A stretch of 64,000 bases of DNA. It comes from Hepsetus odoe. Its lineage: Eukaryota > Chordata > Actinopteri > Characiformes > Hepsetidae. Below are positions 57,331 through 64,000 of this stretch, piece by piece (within the stretch, counting starts at the first letter, position 1; every line of letters starts with the position of its first letter). Under the pieces are notes generated by a model. It searched no databases. It saw only the letters and a list, made by a program, of their open reading frames with translations, and was not told where the DNA came from. Both the position numbers and the translations under genes were made by a program. The stretch spans positions 23,286,342 to 23,350,341 of the forward strand of contig CM029366.1 of NCBI GenBank assembly GCA_017165825.1. The letters run 5' to 3'.

Positions 57331-60080
57331 ATGGGGAAACTTCAGTTGAAGCCGATGCTACTGATGATTGCCTTGTTTATTCAAGTGTGTATAACCTTCA
57401 TCGCACTGATTATCACTTTGGCTAAACATCAGACTGTGGATTTGCCATACTCTACACAGGTGCTTTTGTTACACACACCTAACTCTTTTCCATTTTATCT
57501 GTGACTAATAAAAGATGTAATCAGAAGTATTATTTTTGATGAGAAAAAATTAAAGAGTCCTAGGTAGTCCTGTATTTATTTTTTTTCACAAACCCACTTC
57601 ACCACAGTAAATTAATGTAAATTAACATCCTCTGAAATCCAAAAAGTTCTATCTAGTACAAAAAAAAGAATGAAATGTGAAAAAAAGTTGTTATTTTGCT
57701 TGCAGGATTTACAGAAAGCCTACGGACAGATATATATTATGAAACATTTAAGATAAGAAATTCTGCAAAATGCAAAAGGTTAGCAAGTCCAGAAAAGTAT
57801 GGTGTTTGAAAAATGGGTGGATTTCTTGTCTCCTCTCCTCAGTACGGTATGGTGTTTGACGCCGGTTCTTCACACACCTCCCTTTTCCTCTATCAGTGGC
57901 CAGGGAACAAGCAAAACAATACTGGAGTTGTTTCTCAGAAACTGATCTGTAATGTCAAAGGTAGGGTACTGCAACAGAACCACTTTGTTTCATTTTGTTT
58001 GAGTGCTTACACTATCTAAATACATTTTCTATACATTTATATGCACTACTTTGCAAAAATACATCTTAAGACGTAGTTGTGTAGCTTAAATGACTTTTAA
58101 AAGTGCACAACATTTAAGACAGACATTTGTACCTTTTGATAACTTTACATTTGTTTAAATTAGGAAAACAGGCATTGCAATGCAATAGGATACAATAATG
58201 TCTCTTAACTAATTAAAATAAAAGTGAATTCCTTTTATTTCTGGAAGTACAGTACAATAAAAGTACCTGTAAATTTCCTCCTACACATCCAGCACTGAAG
58301 TTGGTAGAGATGCATATGGTTCTTTGCCTTTAGGTGATGGCATATCTAGCTATGCCAATAACCCTCCTGCCGCTGGACAGAGCCTAATAGAATGCTTAGA
58401 TGTCGCTTTGGCTGAAATACCAGATGGCCAGAGAAGGACAGCTCCTGTGTATCTGGGGGCCACAGCAGGCATGCGTCTCCTTAGGTGAGTGACTTTTTGT
58501 CCTTCCATCATTTCTGTATCGTCACTTGGATAAGGGGGCTTATATCTTGCCATGTTTGATGAGCATATTTTTGGGTGTAACATGCAATGTGAATGCTTCC
58601 AGTTTTTGGTTTGTTTGAAAGGTGTTTTTTAATAATAGTTTAATAGTTTTAAAAAGAGTGTTTGTTTATTTTAGTCATATTTTGATACATTGAGGAAAGT
58701 ACAGGCTGTGTTATATATTTAGCAATATATTGGCTAAAAACCAACCACTATATTTTATATAGTGAGATCTAAAAGATGCATCTGCTGTTGTTGTAGCTCA
58801 TCCTTTACTAAAAAACACATAATTAAAATAATGGATATTATTCATTTTTATTGCAATATAATACTTACATAGCTAATAACACTTTAAATTTATTGATTTT
58901 GCTCCCTAGTTTACAAAACCAAACTCATGCAGACATAATAATTGATGAAGTGACTAAAACTATCCAGAGTTATCCCTTTGATTTCCGTGGGGCCAGAATA
59001 ATCACTGGTATGGAGGAGGGGGCTTATGGCTGGATCACCATCAACTATCTTTTGGAAGGCTTTATTAAGGTCAGGTGTGTTTTTATAACAAATATAAAAT
59101 CAGAAATTGCTTTCTGTATAAAATAAGTAACTATGATGGTTGTAAATCATTTAATCTCAATTTGTAAAAAATGATTTATCATTAGGACAATTGACAATTT
59201 CAAGTAAACCGAGGAAACTGATATCTGGTATACTCTGCCCAAAAGGTCAATTATTGTAATTCTAATAATTCCAAACCCTGATTTATTACCCAAACAGTAT
59301 ACATTTGATGGTAAATGGAACCACCCTAAAGCTGGGAAGATTCTGGGAGCTCTGGATCTAGGTGGTGCATCCACACAGATTTCTTTTACACCCAAAGATA
59401 AAGTTAAAGACCAAAATACTGCTGTTGATCTCCAGCTTTATGGCTACAAGTACGAGCTGTACACCCACAGCTACCTGTGCTATGGCAAAGACCAGGCCCT
59501 GAAAAAGCTCCAGGCATACCTGCAGAAGGTTAGAGCTTAGATTCTAGTTAGTAACATTCTTTAAAGAAAGGGTAAAGCTAACAGATAACCAGTGACTGCA
59601 ATCATGTAGCAATTTGTAACTATGTTGTTGTCTTTATGAGTTATGTTGTCTTTGAAACACAAATTACTTTTATCAGAACATAAAGACTTGCCTGCTGTTA
59701 ACATCTAAAATGTTGTGACTGTTAATGACATATTTCAGGACTGCCCTGAGTGGCAAATATGTATTTGCCTGTCTAAAACCTGTTACTTTATTGTCCTCCT
59801 AGACTTCTGCCTCCTCTACTGTCAATCATCCATGCTATCACAGTGGATACAACCTGACGGTGACTCTGGGTAACCTTTATGGCTCTCCTTGTGTGGACAA
59901 ACCAATGCCGTTTAACCCATCATTAAACGTGACTTTTGTAGGAACGGGTAATTCTCAGCTGTGTTCTTCAGTGATGCAGAATGTGGTAAACCTGAGTATG
60001 TGTGCACTTCACCCTGACTGTGGTTTTAATGAGGTATACCAGCCTCCCGTCAATGGAGAATTCTTTGTAAGTCCCTCCCA

Positions 60081-60125
<45 letters not shown>

Positions 60126-61727
60126 CTGGGTCAAACTGATTTCTAAAGACATTCTAATGTTATTTAACATTTTAACATATGTTGAAATTGGTGGAAATTG
60201 ACCAGATGCATTTGTCCAATTAATGTCATAAATTATACACATAAATATACATTTGTATATATTTTGTATATATTTTGAAATATAATTTCCAAATATGTTG
60301 CTATGTCAGCAAGATTATATTTAATTATTTTAAATAAAATAATTTGAAATGTACTGTTTTGAAAAAATGCTGTATTTTAGTTCATCAACTCATGATTGAG
60401 AACTTTTTCACAATTAAGGATTAAACAAAACATGCATCAGGCTACCAAAACTTTTCTCTAGACCATAGGATAGTGCTTCAGTCTTTCTGTGTTTATTAAA
60501 CATATGGTTCCATGTTCACCTCAGGCTTTTTCTGCATACTTCTATACCTTTGACTTTCTTGGTCTTGCTCCAAAGACATCGTTGCCTCAAGTGAATTCCA
60601 CAATTGATTCTTACTGCAGCGAACCATGGGATGCTGTGAGTCAACACTTGTCTCCAGGTTCTGTGGGCTAACTTGGCTGTAAAGTAACAGGCAATGATTT
60701 TTGTGAACCTTAGATTGCGCTAACAGCAGCTGACAATTTGATCTGTCTTTTGTTTAGCAGTTAAAATGTTTATGATGTACTTTATGGCCATTTATTGATG
60801 TTTTCTATCTTGTCTCAGCTTCTGTTACAGCATCCAAACGTGAAGCCGAAGTACCTTCAGGATTACTGTGGCTCAGCACACTATATCATGACTATTCTCC
60901 TCAAAGGATTTAAGTTCAGTGAAACTTGGGATCAGATCTCCTTTGTGAAACAGGTGAGTGACATACACAATAAAAACAAGACATGAACGGCACAAATGAT
61001 GAACAAACATGAATGTGCTTCAGGGCTAATATTGCAACACAACTAGTGAAAAATCTGTTCAATTTAACAGTGTGATTTTGTGTGATTGTACATAAGGGCA
61101 ATAAACAACAAAATTCACTGCTATAATTAGTAAAGTCCTTTTTTTTAAAGCAAATCCAGCATCTTTTGACATAACTATAGAATTTTATAAGATGTAATCC
61201 TGCTTTTTAGATGCTCTCTTGCTATAAAAAGCAAGTGAGAGGTGGGCGTAACCATTACAGCATTACAGATACTGTTATTGGGAGAACAGGCCTATATACT
61301 TAAATGAATCAAATGGTAGTGATCAAAATATTACTCACAAATATAGTTATTACTACGTACCTCTGATTATTACATCAAACACTCAAAGTAAAAGATCATG
61401 GATAAAACTGGAAACTGCTTTAAAAAAAATAAAAATGAAAAAAATAAAAAGGATGCATTGTAGTTTGTTTATATTTGCAGCTGACTGTGAAATACATTCT
61501 TCACATTTTCTTAACAGGTGGCTGAAAATGACATTGGCTGGACACTGGGCTACATGCTGAATTTGACCAATCTGATTCCCACTGAACGCCCTCTAGCTGT
61601 AACAGGAATACAACACAACCAATGGGCAGCTAATGTCTTCTTCATTACCTTTGCCTTCTGTATCAGCCTGTTTACTCTAATCGCTCTCTTTGTGCGGAGG
61701 CAAGCTGCACAGATTCAAATCACGTGA
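57331..61727 (+). CDS. entpd8: ectonucleoside triphosphate diphosphohydrolase 8
   Basis: A cell-surface enzyme hydrolysing extracellular ATP and ADP, which ends purinergic signalling; ENTPD8 is best known from liver canalicular membrane. Nine exons: 57331-57459, 57843-57960, 58334-58484, 58910-59069, 59298-59528, 59803-60066, 60525-60635, 60819-60953, 61518-61727, giving 502 residues (human 495). The start ATG follows a TTTAG acceptor by ten bases, so 5' UTR exons are upstream. Membrane spans lie at about residues 8-33 and 472-494, with the ectodomain between. All five apyrase conserved regions are present: FDAGSSHTS (49-), LGATAGMR (123-130), GMEEGAYGWITINYLL, GALDLGGASTQISF and DIGWTLGYMLNLT. 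GDGISSYANNP and VYQPP favour ENTPD8 over ENTPD2. Several NxS/T sites are present. Poly(A) signal AATAAA at 62478-62483. Confidence 0.94.
60083..60121 (+). repeat. (CA)n microsatellite
   Basis: About 19 CA units, starting roughly 17 bases after the entpd8 exon 6 donor. Confidence 0.95.
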
Positions 61728-62950
61728 TTAAGTGCATTCATTTCCATTTTGGGTAAATTACACCAGGGATGCGATCCATTCCATTTGACTTTGTTCAGGT
61801 TATGTTTAAGCAGGCCGGTATATGACATGTCTATCTTGTGTGTGGACGATATATAAAATACACAACTCATGTTTCATACTGACCAGTTTATTTGAAAAAC
61901 AGATTTTTAAATAGTTTATTTTTTAAAGCTTAAATATAGATTGCAAAAGCATCTGGTATTGAGTGTACCCATCACCGCATTGTACATTTGTGTAGGAAAA
62001 AGTGTTTTGTACCACTATGGTGTATATATGGTATTGGATCAAAGGAACTTGTACAGGAATTTTCAATAGTACTTTTAGAAATGCAAATTAGATATTTACT
62101 AGTGTTCAAAAGTTTGGAATCATTGTTAGCTCATGATGCTAGTACTTTATAACTTTATTGATTATAAGGAATAATTAGCAAGTCGTGGGAAAAAAAGTGT
62201 CTATAAAAATGAACTGATGACACCCAGGATGCATTGTATTTAAAGTTATTGATAACATCTTAGGTAACTTAGAAGCTTGGACAACATACTTTTTAAAGTT
62301 CAAATGGTGCAAAATATTTTTATTAGGAACTTTTTATAGTGGCCCCAACAAGAAGAAAGAAAAAATCTGATAAAATAATCCATACACAACCTAAAACATC
62401 TCTCCTGGAACTGAATTTGTGGTACTTGAGTTTTCAATGTATCAGTTACAGCAAATATCAGCTATAAATGTGCCTCCAATAAAGTGATTCCAAACATTTG
62501 AATGCATGTATATCATGGTCATATTATATTTAAGAATTAATCAATTGGTTTTCCCGGAGTATGACATGACATTTATGTCATGTCATAATCTATAATGTGC
62601 TGTTTATGTATCTACTAAATTTGTTAACATAAAGGGAAAGCTCAGAATCAATTTAAGATCATTCTTTTCATTTAAAATCAATAGCATTAATAGCAATCAA
62701 AAGCAATAGCACAAAGCACATGAAGAGAAGGTTAAATAATACATATGAGAAGGTTTTCCACAGTATAGTGGAATATAGTATATAGTATTGTGTATATAGT
62801 GTATATGGTAAAGGACAGCAATGCGCTTTTTTATATATAACTTTTATATATATATATCTTTTTTATTATATAATATATTAGTATATTAAAATGCTTTTGT
62901 GCACAAATATGTTTCATAAAGTGTTTGAGCAAAGATGTGGGAGCTTGTTT
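61728..62950. other. entpd8 3' UTR / intergenic
   Basis: AT-rich sequence between two convergent genes. It holds the entpd8 AATAAA at 62478-62483 and, on the - strand, an AATAAA at about 62872-62877 for the Rab gene. No exon was seen. Confidence 0.55.
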
Positions 62951-63082
62951 TTAACAGCAACCTGACTTCTGTTGTTGCTTTGGCTGTAATATTGTTTGTT
63001 CTTCCTCTCTCCTTACTTTTTGCTTCACAAGGAGCCTAGACAAACACAGATATATAAACAGACAGACACAAAAACACACACA

Positions 63083-63135
<53 letters not shown>

Positions 63136-63154
63136 GTACACATACACACACAAG

Positions 63155-63190
<36 letters not shown>

Positions 63191-63936
63191 AGTACACATA
63201 CAAAATTAGTGAGTTGTTAATGAAAATAAAAATCTGTTTCAGTAGAGTTTTTCCACTTACCAAGCAAGGGTTTTCAAAGATTCTGACACATTCTCCCCAG
63301 TTGCAGCACTGCACTCCATAAAATGCATTTTGTACTCCTGAGCAGTGAAAATTGGCACAACAGCAAACAAAACAAATTACTTCATCTTTTATGTAATTGT
63401 CAGTTTTCTCATATACACTAGAAATGGAATGGGGTTGTTTAATGGGACTAGTCTTATCAACACCAGCCAACTTCTTACACAGCTGGTTAGAAGACAAGGT
63501 AAGTACTGATGTCACTGTACCCTCGACAGATTCTCTCCATCCTGAATCTGGACTTGTCGCTCTGCACAGTCATTCTTGTTGCCAAGTAACATCACAATGA
63601 CATCCACAGGAGCCTTTTCCTGTGCAGGATTACATTTGATTAATGGAGCCAGGGAGAGGGTACAAATAGTGAATGATAAAATGATCAATTCAATGAAATG
63701 ACACAGGAGAAGTATTTTACTTGATAAAACTGGGTGCCTTATTTAAATACCCAAGCAATATTTCTGAAATAACTCAATGCCATTAATACACTATTTTTTC
63801 TTTTGATTTTCATAAACAAACCTGAATCTGCGAGATCCAGTTACGCACTGCACAGAAACTCTGAGTGCATGTGATGTCATACATCAGCAGAAGTCCCTGG
63901 GCCTTATGGAACACCTGCCTCGTGATGCTGTGATAC
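62951..63936 (-). CDS. Rab-type GTPase, C-terminal exons (large Rab: RAB44/CRACR2A-like)
   Basis: Four exons on the - strand join in frame: 63822-63936, 63521-63619, 63261-63337, 62951-63035. The first visible codon is split at 63936, so the gene continues beyond the right edge, where the phosphate-binding loop must lie. Seen: the end of switch II (YHSITRQVFHKA), the core strand GLLLMYDIT, the G4 motif GNKNDC, the G5 motif ECSAATG, and a C-terminus ending KSGCC-stop, a di-cysteine geranylgeranylation signal. Together these support a membrane-bound Rab. YHSITRQ and the NKNDCAERQV region recall the Rab domains of RAB44 and CRACR2A, which carry long N-terminal EF-hand parts, but I cannot decide between these, RASEF and an ordinary Rab from 103 residues. 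The last intron is only 225 bases and mostly (GT)n on the sense strand. Confidence 0.8.
63072..63200 (+). repeat. (CA)n microsatellite, compound
   Basis: About 50 CA units in three blocks split by AAGTACACAT spacers, filling the last intron of the Rab gene. Two of the spacers are identical. Confidence 0.95.
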
Positions 63937-64000
63937 CTGATGATGATGGTGATGATGATGTAACATAACAATCCTAAACATTTCATAACTTTCAGTACAA

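Overview
The window is vertebrate nuclear DNA, almost certainly from a teleost fish. It has intron-containing genes with GT-AG (two apparently GC-AG) junctions, AT-rich introns, many dinucleotide and tetranucleotide repeats, decayed Tc1-type transposons, tRNA-headed SINEs and an L2-type LINE tail. Seven protein genes have coding exons that join in frame across intact splice sites. An eighth, a Rab, runs off the right edge. The first gene is cut by the left edge.

Layout, left to right: eif4enif1 (4E-T) 3' half (+, 1-6583); patz1 complete (+, 10372-19268); slc2a11-type hexose transporter complete (-, 22789-28289); tgfa complete (+, 30578-38459); hdhd3 complete (-, 43528-44744); trub2 complete (-, 47147-49892); a transposon cluster at 50.4-54.1 kb; entpd8 complete (+, 57331-61727); and the C-terminal exons of a large-Rab-type GTPase (-, 62951-63936). 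The genes are unrelated housekeeping, regulatory and transport loci and do not form a pathway. Their human counterparts are, to my knowledge, on chromosomes 22 (EIF4ENIF1, PATZ1, SLC2A11), 2 (TGFA) and 9 (HDHD3, TRUB2, ENTPD8).

Spaces between genes hold 3' UTRs with poly(A) signals, GC-rich promoter regions, simple repeats and mobile elements. Two SINE families recur. Family A ends in the same tail as an L2-type LINE fragment found here. Family B has copies near 22.4, 29.6, 45.4 and 54.6 kb and a fragment at 48 kb. Two Tc1-like elements lie side by side at 50.4-54.1 kb: one sits in a GATA/GACA array and the other carries the nested LINE fragment. Three short elements with inverted ends sit in tgfa intron 3 and trub2 intron 1.

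The most interesting signals are a 39-nt symmetric exon that would change the C-terminal tail of pro-TGF-alpha without losing the terminal Val-Val, a 213-nt symmetric open segment in the large patz1 intron that could be a cassette exon, two GC-AG introns, and four CTCF-like motifs, three of them around hdhd3-trub2. I see no prokaryotic-type or wholly new system.
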